Below the pieces are notes generated by a model. That model had not been told where the DNA came from. It searched no databases and saw only the letters and a list, made by a program, of their open reading frames with translations. The translations under genes and the position numbers were made by a program. From Deroplatys truncata (Eukaryota; Arthropoda; Insecta; Mantodea; Mantidae), in contig CM060990.1 in assembly GCA_030765065.1 (NCBI GenBank), positions 279,647,341-279,711,340 of the forward strand: 64,000 nucleotides of DNA, given 5' to 3'. Below are positions 13,381 through 23,361 of the stretch, in pieces (position 1 is the stretch's first letter; each line of letters starts with the position of its first letter).

Positions 13381-14092
13381 AATTAAAATCGCACAAATTA
13401 ACGCGCAAAGGGGTAGATTAGATATGTCAAAAATAAAAAGGTTTTCCGAAAAGTTAAATCTGGATATTTTATGCATTCAAGAACCTTACTTCATAGCAGA
13501 AAAAGTAGTATGTGCACTTGTAAAATTTAGAGTGGTTAATGAAAGGAAAAACCCAATGGCAACATAATAATAATTCACACACATTTATAAATAGTTAGCA
13601 TAATACAATTTACTGACTCACATACTATTTGTATGGAGGTAACACATAAACACGGAAAATTCACTTTAGCGAACCACTATTTTCAATTCGGTCACCCAAT
13701 TGGACCGTATTTGAATAAAACCAAAGAAATAAATAGAATATTTTCTAATGTTGAAATTATTTGCACCTGTGGTGCAAACGCTAAATAAAGTTGGTGATTT
13801 AATAATATTAAAGACGAGAGACGAGAAAAGGTAGAAGCAGCGATGGAGAATTGAATTCAACTATTAAAAACAATCCAAAAACGTTTGAGAGTCGAGCAGG
13901 GGCTACATCTAATATTGGCTTAGCCCGTTATAATTCAAAATCGGAAAAGAAACTTATAAACTGGAAATTTGGTCAGGATATGACCTTCACTTATCATTGA
14001 TTAATTTATTTTGATTACTGTCCTTAAAATTGTCAAAAAGAAGAAATAAAGGAGGTGAAAAGCTTTATAATTATGCACAAGTAAATTGGCTG
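13381..14092 (+). pseudogene. R1-clade non-LTR retrotransposon, endonuclease domain
   Basis: This is the start of ORF2 of an R1-type element. KIAQINAQRGRLDMSKIK and LDILCIQEPYF are the usual opening of the apurinic-type endonuclease. Later LINWKFGQDMTF stands where R1 elements have a Trp-Asp-Asp-Met block before the catalytic Ser-Asp-His, here followed by a stop. The domain is interrupted by stops and frameshifts. ORF2 is cut at WLDM by the Polinton and resumes beyond it at 32942, where the Met-Lys-Gln-Lys continuation is found. Confidence 0.75.
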
Positions 14093-14098
14093 GACATG
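14093..14098 (+). repeat. Target-site duplication GACATG, left copy
   Basis: GACATG stands immediately before the left terminal repeat and again immediately after the right one (32942-32947). Six base pairs is the duplication length known for Polintons. Joining the flanks through one copy restores collinear R1 reading. Confidence 0.85.
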
Positions 14099-14877
14099 AG
14101 TAGGGGGAGAATAAGAGAGCTGGGTCACTTAATATGCATGCAATGTCTATTCATATGCAAAAGAGCTCCCCTCCCCCACTTCCCCCCTCCCCCCGCAGGG
14201 CCTTGGTAGTTTTAATTGCAGCTATGGGCCATAAATCTTGTTGAGTACAATGGAAGCTTGACAGTTAAGCAATTAAGGTTATACTTCACCTGTCAAAACG
14301 AACAAAGGGGTCATAAATTTTACGCTTCTGTAACAAAGGCGAGATGTTTTTCCTACCCATTCCACATCCGGCCACTTCTGCACCTGTGGGAGCCCACCCA
14401 AGAGGCTATCCATCACTGTCAAAATGAACAATATGGATGCAGGACAAAGGAAGAGATTCTATTGTGTGCCTTTCTATTGTCCGGGGCAAGGCTACTTTAG
14501 AAAGACCATCTGGCATACTCATTCCACTAGCTTTTAACAAAAGAACAATGCTTGCCCTTCAGCTGTCAAAATGAACAAAGGCCATGAGGAATTAGGGTCG
14601 TGACAAAAGCGAACCTGGAGCCTGTTAACAGAGAAACAAGTTCTATTGTCCGGGGTAAGCCTTCTTTCAAAATGAACAATGTGGATGCAGGACAAAGGAA
14701 GAGATTCTATTGTGTGCCTTTCTATTGTCCGGGGCAAAACTACTTTAGAAAGACCATCTGGCATTTCTTATTCCACAACCCTATAACAAAGCCGGTACCT
14801 TTCCATTGTTCGAACACCTGGAAGCTTAACAAAAGAATTCGAGGATGGCTTTATGCTCGTCCTGTCCTTGTTAGCGT
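14099..14877 (+). repeat. Polinton left terminal inverted repeat
   Basis: It matches 32941-32163 in reverse with only scattered differences over about 779 bp; I counted five in the first 125 or so. The repeat contains its own sub-repeats: TTCTATTGTGTGCCTTTCTA and the following GTCCGGGGCAA, CTACTTTAGAAAGACCATCT stretch occur twice, and TGTCAAAAYGAACAA recurs three or four times. Frames of 94 and 111 codons exist but follow these sub-repeats and are probably not genes. Confidence 0.95.
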
Positions 14878-15159
14878 GAAAGAGAGAGACACACTTCAAC
14901 AACGTCAGAGTCAGCCATCATGGTGTTTGCCCTGAGGGGCTGTTCTCTCCGATGTTTTACGAGTTTCTACGAATATATCCGAGCATAGTTAACAAGCATT
15001 CTGTTTGGCTCATTTCAAGCAGCGACTCCGAAAAAGCGCCTAATATACATTTCATTACAGGCATTAAACCTCTGCATGGATATCCATAGATCGGTGCTCG
15101 ATTCTTACTGTAATCAAAAGTTTATTGCTAATGAGAAATTGATGATTGATATTATTATA
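14878..15159. other. Unique sequence inside the left Polinton end
   Basis: Unique sequence between the terminal repeat and the tandem array. No frame or motif is supportable. Confidence 0.4.
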
Positions 15160-16250
15160 TCATTACCCTAATTAATGAAAGGGTGTTCAGAGGGTTCTAG
15201 CTCGAATCTTACCAAGTGAAACTCTAATGCTTAATAAATATTAAACTATGCAACGTCAGATTAAAATGCATTTGACAAATATAATTTAATTTTTTATATA
15301 TCATTACTCTAATTAATGAAAGGGTGTTCAGAGGGTTCTAGCTCGAATCTTACCCAGCGAAACGCTAATGCTTAATAAATATTAAACTATGCAAGGTCAG
15401 ATTAAAATGCATTTAACAAATATAATTTAATTATTATATATCATTACCCTAATTAATAAAAGGGTGTGCAGAGGGTCCTAGATCGAATCTTACCCAGCGA
15501 AACTCTAATGCGTAATAACTATTAAACTAGGCACGACCCGATTAAAATGTATTTAACAAATATAATTTAATTTTTATACATCATTACCCTAATTAATGAA
15601 ACGGTGTTCAGAAGGTTCTAGCTCGAATCTGTGAAACTCTAATGTTTTATAAATATTAAAATAGTGCGGTCAGATTAAAAACGTGTTTAACAAATATAAT
15701 TATTTATGTTAAACACCGGTGTATACTTAGGCATCCAAATTGATACATTGCTAAGGTAAAACATTATTATAGCATTACCCTGATTAATGAAAGACCGTTC
15801 AGAGGGCCCCTAGTTCGAATCTTACCCTGCAAACTCTAATGTGTAATAACTAGTAAATTACGGATGCGTGCACTAACAGGTTAAAATATATTAAACATAT
15901 GCGTATACTTGGGTATCCAAGTTGATATTTTCTTAGGGTAAAACATTATTATATCATTACCCTGAATAAAGCCCGTTCAGAGGTTTCTAGTTCGAGTCTT
16001 ACCCTGCAAACTGTATGCCTACTAACTATTAAATTACGGAAGCGTGCACGATAAGATTAAAAAATGTATTTAACAAATATAATTTAATTTATACATCATT
16101 ACGCTGTTTTAATGAAAGGTCTTCTTAGGAACCCAGAGGCCCCTAGTTCGAACCTTCCTAGGGAACTCTAATGCTTAATAAATACTAAATTATTGAAGCG
16201 TGAATGGGCCAGATTAAAATGTATGCATTTAACAAATATAATTATTTATA
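15160..16250 (+). repeat. Subterminal tandem array with a TTCGAATC-type box
   Basis: Seven degenerate units of about 140-190 bp start with CATTACYCTAATTAATGAAA at roughly 15163, 15301, 15440, 15582, 15772, 15953 and 16097. Each unit carries a block of the type AGNTCGAATCTTACC, close to the B box (GGTTCGAANCC) of Pol III genes, followed by an AT-rich tail. I find no matching A box, so a functional tRNA or SINE is not supported. A role in replication or packaging of the Polinton end is only a guess. Confidence 0.8.
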
Positions 16251-16669
16251 CTAAACCCTGGTGTATACTTAGATATTCCGATGCCTAGACACGATTCTTT
16301 AGTTTCTTTCTTCTCTCTCTTTCATCCTTTTTCCTCTTTCAATCTATCTATCTCTTTCTTTCTCCACGACTTGTACACATCCAGGCGCTCACATATACAC
16401 GAGCACATGCGCATACATCAACATGCATACACTGGTGCACGCACGCACACACATGTAACACAGCAATTATCTCTTTCAAACAGAGATATCAAAAACCTTT
16501 ACGTGCATTGCCTCTCTATAATAAAAGTTTTCATTTCCCCTCACTGAATCATTGATTCTCTTGCATAGAAAAACACATTTATCCCCCACTCCCTACAGAT
16601 CGCTTTTCCCACCGATCCTCTCTGCATGTCATTACATGTGATAGAAGAACAGGTTTTTTCTATCCGCCG
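16251..16669. other. Pyrimidine-rich and CA-rich low-complexity stretch
   Basis: TCTTTC and CTCTTTC runs are followed by CACGCACACACA-like runs. The 88-codon frame over it follows the low complexity and is not a credible gene. Confidence 0.6.
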
Positions 16670-16677
16670 TATATAAG
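16670..16677 (+). promoter_or_regulatory. TATA box of the five-exon gene
   Basis: TATATAAG lies 66 bp before the ATG at 16736. This fits a Pol II start near 16700 with a short leader; no other ATG intervenes. Confidence 0.6.
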
Positions 16678-16735
16678 GAACCCCTTCTCGCACCGCTCTG
16701 AATATTATTCGAGGTGTAATCGAGTCGATAATACA

Positions 16736-18273
16736 ATGAACGATTTTTGGAGTGAATGCGGAGAAGAATCATACCATTATACATATTATCATACAGAGTC
16801 TTGTAACGGTATCATGCATTCTATAGTGTGCAACATGCCTTCCTATCATGACCAGATGACTTCTCGAGGCATATGCACAGACAACTGTCCGGTCTACAAA
16901 AGAAGCATGATGTAAGTATCGTTTTTTATTCTTGAATGCAAACTCTAAAAATCGTGCAATTGTTCTCTAAAGAAGAGTGAAAATTAAAATGGTTCAGTCT
17001 ATTGTATTTTCTTTCCTTCCAGAGAAACTGATACAGAAAGTGACGGTGAGATGCTCAGCCTCATTTCAAATCACGGCTCTCTGTGGCATTCAGAGTACTG
17101 CAATGGGTATACTCACTCTGTACTGTGTGCAAAACCTGAGGTACACGACAAGATGGCGTCATACTTTCCATGCAATGAGAGCTGCTGTGTATTCCTCTTC
17201 AGACAGAGAAATTTAAAGTGAGTACCTCTTTAAATATGTATCAATATTGTACATTGCTATCGTCATATACGTAACTTCAGAGAACATTAATGTAAACATT
17301 AATTGTATGCGATACTACCATACATTACACGGTACTATAGTACAAGAGCAGTTTTATACGACTAACACTAGAAATTATAATGACTTTTGCAGAATTCAAA
17401 TGACGACACCTGCGCCTAAAACCGAGATAGATTCAGATAATAAAGAACCGGAAGACATAGTGGAATATCCCATTGCACAGCAGTATGCTAATCACATAGA
17501 TGAGGAACAGGAGTCCAATTCAGAGCAGGCTGAGGACCTAACACAGGCGACCTCCGAGTCTCCTCCTGGAAAGCCTGCAAAACTCGGGAAAACATTGACG
17601 TATTTTCACATATATAAAAATCATTTTTTCATTCCTCTGTGACCTAACAAGAATTAATTCTTTCAGGTTACCTTAACTTCTCCGAAGCACGTTTCTAAGA
17701 TCTTCATTGTGTAATGTTTCAGGCGGTGCAATAAGGGGAAGAAGAAGAGGAACAGCTTTGCAGACCTGCAAAGGAGGTTGACGCTATTGGAGGATAGAAT
17801 AAGCAACATCGAGACGCCCAAGAAACATGACGGTAAGAAGCGGGTGCCGAGACGTCTACATCTCGAAAAGGCACAGCATTAAAATAGGATTCTTCTATGA
17901 TCTTCCAGCGCTTTTAGTGAAAAACACAGCAAAATTTGTATACATGAAAACTCAAGACTGGGGGACAATTCGTGAGAGTCTTCCTACATTCAGTGCATTC
18001 CTCCAAACGAGAAAGTATCCGCGTATGGAATATTGTGAAAATATTGTTTTCTCTTATAATATTGTTGCTTATATGCAAGAGACAGAAATAAAATTTTTGA
18101 ACACAAATTTAAATGATTGTGAAATATTTTTAAATAGAGATGAAATTTGCACGCTAAAAAGACTTGAATCGTTTATAGACTACCATTTAGATAACCTGAC
18201 TGATGCAAATGTAATGCAATATTTTGGAACGGGGAGTTGGAGGAAGAAAGTGATGGAAATGCAGGATAAATAA
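16736..18273 (+). CDS. Five-exon Polinton gene, unknown function
   Basis: I infer exons 16736-16911, 17023-17217, 17393-17599, 17723-17832 and 17909-18273. All introns are GT-AG (111, 175, 123 and 76 bp); donors GTAAGT, GTGAGT and GTAAGA are strong, the third (GTATTT) is weak. Acceptors end in TTCCTTCCAG, CTTTTGCAG, TGTTTCAG and ATCTTCCAG. Phases agree at every junction and give one frame of 350 codons plus stop. Exons 1-2 are Cys-, His- and Tyr-rich, exon 3 is acidic (EDIVEYPIAQQYANHIDEEQ), exon 4 is basic then a possible short coiled coil (LQRRLTLLEDRISNIE). Exon 5 is the best-ordered part (VKNTAKFVYMKTQDWGTIRE, DYHLDNLTDANVMQYF). I do not recognise the family. A TATA box lies upstream and AATAAA at 18278. 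It appears intact, unlike many neighbours. Confidence 0.75.
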
Positions 18274-18277
18274 TAAC

Positions 18278-18319
18278 AATAAAAAGAATGAAAGTATGCT
18301 TTTACATAGTGTTTTTATT
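18278..18319. terminator. Convergent poly(A) signals
   Basis: AATAAA on the plus strand at 18278-18283 serves the five-exon gene. AATAAA on the minus strand (plus-strand TTTATT, 18314-18319) serves the capsid block. The two transcription units meet within about 40 bp. Confidence 0.6.
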
Positions 18320-18371
18320 CATTAATAATCATCACATTCCTAATGAAAAACAAATCCTTACAATGACTAGT

Positions 18372-19585
18372 TTAAAATAAAAGCTGCATCACATGAGTCA
18401 GAGGCTTGTATGTAAATACTTTATCGTGAACTATCAAACAATACAATGTGGTCTGTGCAGGAATATTTGCACTAGCCTGAATTTCTATTCTAATGTTAAA
18501 AGCACCATTTACGACTTCCTCTGGTTGATGTGAGCAATCTATAACAAATATAGGAGCAAATTTAGGAAAATCTTTTCTCTTCAATAAAGGGTAGTTCTCT
18601 TTTTCATAATAAGAGTTTTGAAACTTTGAGTACATATCATACAAAGATGCAAATCTAGAGTTTCCAAAATCCAAATTCATGTCATGATAGGGATAACATT
18701 CGCTATTAAGATAAATTCTCAAATTAGTTATGTTACAATGATCAAAAAGAGAACCGTCTTTACATGCATTACTCTATCTTAAAGTTTGAGCACCCAAAAT
18801 GCCAATCTCGGCTTCTCCATTTTTGATGTGGTGGCGACATTCCAGGTGAATGATTTAGTTTGCGGCACAGCAGGCTGAGTATGCAGATCCATGGTCCTAA
18901 ATGGGAGATACAGCGCCTTGTCCGACTTAACAATCTTGAGAATTTCAACCTTTTCAGCATCAGAAAGTCGTATCACTGGCACTCTCCACTCGATTCGTGC
19001 AAGTTTAACGCTTGCATTCTCTTCACCCTCAGGCGCTATAATACAGTTTTTAGAGTCCTTGGATCGAATCAGCACCAGCTCAAACTTGCTATTGAGTATG
19101 AGTTCCTTGTGGTCGTCAGCAAATCCCAGAAGCATCGAAAGCGGTACTATGGCATTGAAGGCTCCATTTGCTGCATTCACAATGTCCATGTCTTCTCCAG
19201 GATAGCACCATCCCGCATTCAGCAAGCGATCAGACTCCATTGGGTTGAGAGCAGCATAGTTGCGTAAAGTTGAGGCGATCCCGGGGTTCCTGGTTCGATC
19301 AATAGTTGAGCCGTTCATATCCAGTCGAATCTCCTCAAACATAAATGCAATAGCGTTATTGGTAAGCTTTGCAGTAGTAGCTGTTCCATTAGGTTTAGTA
19401 ATATTCCCCTCGATGTATAGATAATTTCGATTAGGTAAAGTATATAAATCCTCAGCTTGACAAGGGATTCTAATTTCATCATTAGCGCCCAGAGCCGATG
19501 TATTATATGGTAAAAACACATGTTCCTCTTCTTTAGTGATCCTGTCATCGAATCTCGGTGCACCGGTAACATTGAAGATGTCCAT
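18372..19585 (-). pseudogene. Major capsid protein (double jelly-roll, hexon-like), frameshifted
   Basis: It reads leftwards from ATG at 19585. The opening MDIFNVTGAPRFDD and the block NDEIRIPCQAEDLYTLPNRN, then YLYIEGNI, match Polinton/adintovirus hexon-like capsid proteins, which build the icosahedral shell. The first frame ends at TAA 18781-18779. The conserved continuation (KDGSLFDHCNITNLRIYLNS, then YPYHDMNLDF) runs in another frame from about 18773 to the stop at 18372 and is also preceded by an in-frame TAG at 18776-18774. Total length about 400 codons is near the size expected for this capsid type. A frameshift plus TAG at one spot should prevent a full-length product. It is the last gene of the minus-strand block, followed by a poly(A) signal. 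Confidence 0.85.
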
Positions 19586-19720
19586 GATTATAGAAGTCTG
19601 AAGCCCAATACCTGGAGGAAGTGTCGATTGCGTGATGTTAACCCTCCGGGTGCCAAGGGTAGAGTATGATGTGTGCGTCGAATCACTGCCTTATTATATC
19701 CTTGACGTCGTTGACTTCTT

Positions 19721-20423
19721 CTAAAATCTATTGGCATTGCAGCGGATGTGAAGCCTTATGCTTATATCTTCGTTTCTAAAGTCAATGATATTACCACTTT
19801 GGTCCACGAAGACTAATTTGCTCTATAGCATTGGTGTTTATGATTGGAAGGTAAATTGGATTTGACGGCTCTGGAGAAATATGATACTCAGGCGGAACAG
19901 AAGGGAAAAACTCGTAGATCGAGAGGCCGCTTTTACCGTCGATGAAAGAGCCTGTTGCAATACTGCACTCGATTCGAATGATGCTCACCTTAAATATATT
20001 CACCAGGTAATCAGATTCGGACAGCTGATTAGCAGGAATAACTTTACCTCTGAAGCCCAATAGCGAGCCTATAGAACGATCACCGGAAAAATCAATAGTG
20101 AAAGGACATTTAATTTCAGCCTTCAGTGTGTTATTATTAGGTCTAATAAAGAAGACATTCTCATCCACACCTAGCTTATCTCTGATGTATTCATTAATAT
20201 CAGAAATCTCGTAAGTTCCATCAGGTATACCAATGATCTTAATTCCATTATTGTGCATGTAATGAAATTCATTATTACTCCTATCAACATTGGGAATTGA
20301 ATAGAAGGTTTCAAAATTCAGTAGAGCAATCTCATAATGATACTTTGGATCTAGCTGAAGAGGAGGATTCAGGTATGTAGTAAGCGCAGACTCGTTGCCG
20401 CTGACAGCAATAGTGTAACTCAT
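19721..20423 (-). pseudogene. Penton-like minor capsid protein (single jelly-roll), late frameshift
   Basis: The most likely start is the ATG at 20423 (MSYTIAVSGNESALTTYL), because its ATGA overlaps the TGA of the protease upstream. An ATG seven codons earlier is in frame. Blocks such as YHYEIALLNFETFYSIPNV and DGTYEISDINEYI are characteristic of the Polinton penton/minor capsid protein, which would sit at the fivefold vertices. After INTNAIEQISL near 19803 the frame runs into a stop at 19793-19791. The expected tail (DFRNEDISIRLHI) continues in another frame to TAG at 19723-19721, so a single small indel removes about 25 C-terminal residues. Confidence 0.8.
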
Positions 20424-20760
20424 TGCGATAGAAATTGCAAGCACAAGTGCCCGCAGATGATTGAGCTGAAACTCTGAAACCTCTTTGTGTTATACAGTAC
20501 CTTAACATCTCTGAGGTACCTTTCTATCTCTTTTGGAGGCTTCGTTTCCAAAGCTGTCGAAATAAAATGACACGTTGCCATCGTTCTTTATAGCAACCCA
20601 ATGAGTGCGTTCATTCTCTGAAGTATCCAGATTAACAACAATTCTCTCTCTGTAACGAGATCTTGAGGGTAGCTGATCGATCATGTATACATCCCTAAAA
20701 TGAGGAATCTTTAAACGTCGGGCGTACAAGTCGAGGTCTATGTTACTTAATGTTTTTTCC
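20420..20760 (-). pseudogene. Adenain-like cysteine protease, frameshifted
   Basis: Virion maturation protease of the adenovirus/Polinton type. Near the start, LSNIDLDLYARRLKIPHF is the usual opening. The catalytic His lies in ERTHWVAI, followed by SFYFDSFG. The frame then ends at 20504-20502 after a shift close to 20535-20550. The other frame carries the expected sequence, including the catalytic-Cys block ICGHLCLQFL (about 20458-20430), and ends in TGA at 20422-20420, overlapping the penton ATG. No ATG starts the N-terminal region; the frame is open into the end of the PLA2 gene, so the start is uncertain (lost, non-AUG, or read from the overlap). About 115 codons, short but within the compact Polinton form. 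Confidence 0.8.
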
Positions 20761-21394
20761 GGGACAAGTATAGCCCTCTGCCGGAGTTTTTTGAATTTCC
20801 TTTCTTGCTCTGCCTGCTCTTCCTTTCGGTGTTCCTCGCCTTATTCTTCTTCTTCACTCGTAGGCCTTTCCCTCTTGCTTCAATTTCTTTGTTATGTCTC
20901 ATCATTTTAGCAAGTTGTTTATCCGCAGCGTTTTTCTTATTTACAGCAGAGGCTATTTGTGCAGCGCCTCCAGCGGCGGCTCCTAGGGCTGCAATAATTG
21001 GTATGAGTGGTAGAAATCCTCCTCGTTTCTTCTTCCTGGATCCCGCACCAACAGCTACCTTACCCTTCATGATGGTTGTTACTAGTCGGGCTGCCAACCT
21101 TTCACCTAATGTAGCATCAGATGATTGCACTCTTTTCCAGGCCTTTTCAGCCAAGATTTTGTCGGCAACGTTCCTCGAAGCAGAGTGCTTATGCTGAGCG
21201 TAGGCAATGTCGTGAAGTTTACACGCTTCGTCTAAAGGATTGATTCCGGGGTCTCCTCTCTTTAGTCTTTTTTCTAGCTTTGTCCCAGGTCCACAGTATC
21301 TGTAACCAGGCAAATGTGCTTCAAATGGCAGCAGGTTAATGAGAGAGTTAATTAAACCGGAACCTCTTGCGACCTTAACCCCCTTAGCACTCAT
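20747..21394 (-). CDS. Minor capsid/membrane-active protein with phospholipase A2 domain
   Basis: A 215-residue intact frame from ATG at 21394. Residues about 30-70 form a parvovirus-type PLA2 core: YCGPGT (34-38, calcium loop) and LDEACKLHDIAY with the His61-Asp62 catalytic dyad. Residues 121-124 are basic (KKKR), followed by a Gly/Ala-rich hydrophobic segment (about 125-152, FLPLIPIIAALGAA) typical of membrane-active capsid peptides. A very basic tail (ARGKGLRVKKKNKARNTERK) may bind DNA or carry nuclear localisation signals. In parvoviruses this domain acts in endosome escape; similar proteins are described in adintoviruses, so a role in particle entry is likely but inferred. First gene of the minus-strand block; it overlaps the protease frame at its 3' end. 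Confidence 0.88.
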   Translation of the reverse strand: MSAKGVKVARGSGLINSLINLLPFEAHLPGYRYCGPGTKLEKRLKRGDPGINPLDEACKLHDIAYAQHKHSASRNVADKILAEKAWKRVQSSDATLGERLAARLVTTIMKGKVAVGAGSRKKKRGGFLPLIPIIAALGAAAGGAAQIASAVNKKNAADKQLAKMMRHNKEIEARGKGLRVKKKNKARNTERKSRQSKKGNSKNSGRGLYLSRKKH

Positions 21395-21502
21395 GGTACA
21401 CTAATCGATTTCATTGGCACATAGTTCTTTTATGCTCTATCATTGCTTACATTCATTAGCATATATGCATTAAGGATGATTTATTTTATTTTAGTTGCTA
21501 CG
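21395..21502. promoter_or_regulatory. Divergent intergenic region between capsid and ATPase blocks
   Basis: 108 bp separate the divergent PLA2 and ATPase starts. An AGCATATATGCAT palindrome-like motif and the tract TTTATTTTATTTTAG just before the ATPase ATG (a good 3' splice-site context) are visible. A bidirectional promoter or a spliced leader is possible. Confidence 0.35.
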
Positions 21503-22219
21503 ATGGAGTTGGTGAAGCAAGATTGCTCGCTGCCTATCCAGGTGCTAGACTTTGAAAGTGACTTTAGACGTGATCGTCACGGGAAGCTGTTTCCAGGCAA
21601 TGTTAGAGCGCTAATTCTAGGTAGCTCCAGTGCTGGAAAAACAAATGTATTACTCAATATGATACTTCACGAGAATGGACTACACTTTGAAAATTTGTAC
21701 ATTTATTCAAAGTCACTATACCAGCCAAAGTATCAATATCTCGTTAAGCTGCTTGAAAACATTGAGGGTATAGTTGTGTATACTCATGAAGACGGTGAAA
21801 GCGTCTTGCACCCATCAGAAATTAAAGAAAATTCAATCTTTATATTTGATGACGTCATCACTGAAAAGCAGGACAAGATTGCATCCTTTTACAGTATGGG
21901 CAGACGTCGAAATGTGGATTCTATATATCTAGCGCAATCCTATGCCAAAGTCCCAAAGTATTTAATTAGAGATAATGCGAAAATGATTATACTCTTCAGG
22001 CAAGATAATTTAAACTTGAAGCATATATATGAAGATTACGTAAACACAGATATGACGTATACTGAATTTAAAGATTTGTGCAAAGATGTTTGGGAGAGCT
22101 CCACAGAAGGAAGACTGTTTATGGTAATAGTTCCCGAATTTCCGATGAACGTCGGTCGATATAGGTGCGGATTCGATGTATACATTAAAGTTGTTAATAA
22201 AGAAATTGCTCATTCATAG
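21503..22219 (+). CDS. A32/FtsK-like genome-packaging ATPase
   Basis: A 238-residue intact frame taken from the ATG at 21503 (MELVKQDC); an ATG 20 codons earlier is in frame but its extra residues are hydrophobic and not typical. Walker A is GSSSAGKT at residues 40-47, Walker B is SIFIFDDV with Asp116-Asp117, and a downstream IYLAQSYAKVPKYLIRDNA matches the sensor region of the Polinton packaging ATPase. Its role is pumping DNA into preformed capsids. It is the first gene of the plus-strand block; the next gene begins 6 bp after its stop. Length is normal for the family and I see no lesion. Confidence 0.9.
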   Translation: MELVKQDCSLPIQVLDFESDFRRDRHGKLFPGNVRALILGSSSAGKTNVLLNMILHENGLHFENLYIYSKSLYQPKYQYLVKLLENIEGIVVYTHEDGESVLHPSEIKENSIFIFDDVITEKQDKIASFYSMGRRRNVDSIYLAQSYAKVPKYLIRDNAKMIILFRQDNLNLKHIYEDYVNTDMTYTEFKDLCKDVWESSTEGRLFMVIVPEFPMNVGRYRCGFDVYIKVVNKEIAHS

Positions 22220-22225
22220 TTCATC

Positions 22226-23050
22226 ATGAGTATTGATAGGTTTGGATCACAGAGGGCTGCTCCAGTGAAAAGATCGCTACATCAATTTATCATAAACAGA
22301 GATGGAAAAGGAAATTACCAATTCAGGAACAAGAGACTGTGCATTGTTCAGGATCGTGAGTAGGACGACGACGCTAGCACTAAACGCTACGTGGATACGC
22401 TTACGTCTCCTACTGAAAATCGAATGCAGGATTTCACAGAAAAAACGACATATCAGCGCATGAGCGAACTTGAAACTACGCTTAGGGATCACATCCAGAA
22501 GTCGCTAGACGTGCAACATGATGCTCTAATGGAATATCTGAATAAAAATACCGTTAAACGCGACCATGGAAACAACATTATCCTGGATGCTATAAGATTG
22601 AAGATAATGCTGCCACCTCAAGAGGACTATGTCGTGCCAAATAAGAAGCATGTATTAGAATATATAAGTGCAAGAACACCACCGCTCGATTCAAACGGTA
22701 ACGTTTCATTCCAAAAAAGAAGGCTAATTGAAGTAGCAGATCCTGTCGATGAAAGTGGTGGAGCAACAAAAACGTTTGTTAAAGTTCACGCGGGAAGGAA
22801 ACAAAATGAAATACGCCAAGATTTAAACAGCAGACTTGGTGCAATAAGTTCCACGGTTACAGAAACAGTGGGAAAACACATGAAAACTAAGGCGAACCGC
22901 CAGAAATCAATAGATGGGGATCTGACAGCTGCAATGGATAATATCAATATCCTTAAAACACAAATGAGAGTAATAAATTCATTAGTAGAGAAAATGAGAG
23001 GGGAACATGTAATTACACTGCAGTCGTTGCCTTTCAGAGGGTACTCATAG
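22226..23050 (+). pseudogene. Probable fibre-like structural protein with premature TAG
   Basis: ATG at 22226 opens MSIDRFGSQRAAPVKRSL. An in-frame TAG at 22361-22363 (codon 46) interrupts it, and the same frame continues to 23050. After the stop comes STKRYVDTLTSPTENRM, similar to the trimerising xTKxYVD motif of many phage and viral tail fibres. Heptad-like stretches follow (SELETTLRDHIQKSL; AAMDNINILKTQMRV). About 274 codons in total. It lies between ATPase and a small protein with tight spacing (7 bp before the next ATG). Function is inferred from the motif only. The single stop looks recent, since the rest of the frame is clean. Confidence 0.55.
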
Positions 23051-23056
23051 AGGTAC

Positions 23057-23314
23057 ATGTTAACAACAGGTATTGAATATTACAAATCAAGCGTAAACGG
23101 TGAGATAGTTTCTTGCTATATGACGTCACCAACAGCTCCTACTGTAAGACCTGATACATTAATTGAAATAAATGACAAGCCTGTTAGAGCTCGTCCTGCA
23201 CCGATTGCAAATGGTGATAGACTAACCTTCACAGCTCCTGCAAATCGTGTAAGGGACGGCCATTTTCTAAATATCGAGCTGAAAATCTCTTATAAACTGA
23301 AGTCTCCTAAATAA
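23057..23314 (+). CDS. Small protein, 85 residues, unknown
   Basis: An intact frame from ATG at 23057, 6 bp after the preceding stop. The sequence is rich in Thr, Pro and Ile/Leu strands (TAPTVRPDTLIEINDKPVRA, then FLNIELKISYKL), suggestive of a small beta-structure. Position next to the fibre-like gene suggests a structural partner, but I recognise no family. Confidence 0.55.
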   Translation: MLTTGIEYYKSSVNGEIVSCYMTSPTAPTVRPDTLIEINDKPVRARPAPIANGDRLTFTAPANRVRDGHFLNIELKISYKLKSPK

Positions 23315-23361
23315 ATAGGGTATATATTAATGCGAAAGTCTAATTTCAGTGTCATTTCAAG

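Noticed and set aside
14216..14935. Frames of 94 and 111 codons inside the left Polinton terminal repeat (mirrored at 32216-32824)
   Set aside because: They follow internal repeats of the terminal repeat and have no domain; conservation between ends is explained by the ends being near-identical DNA.
15160..16250. tRNA genes
   Set aside because: Only a B-box-like block is present; no A box, acceptor stem or cloverleaf can be drawn.
16281..16547. 88-codon Ser/Phe/His-rich frame
   Set aside because: Translation of pyrimidine-rich and CA-rich low-complexity DNA.
18779..18781. Capsid frame break as a tiny intron or programmed frameshift
   Set aside because: The only GT-AG pair would leave an intron of about 24 bp, and an in-frame TAG also lies in the second frame; no slippery site is evident. 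A lesion is simpler.
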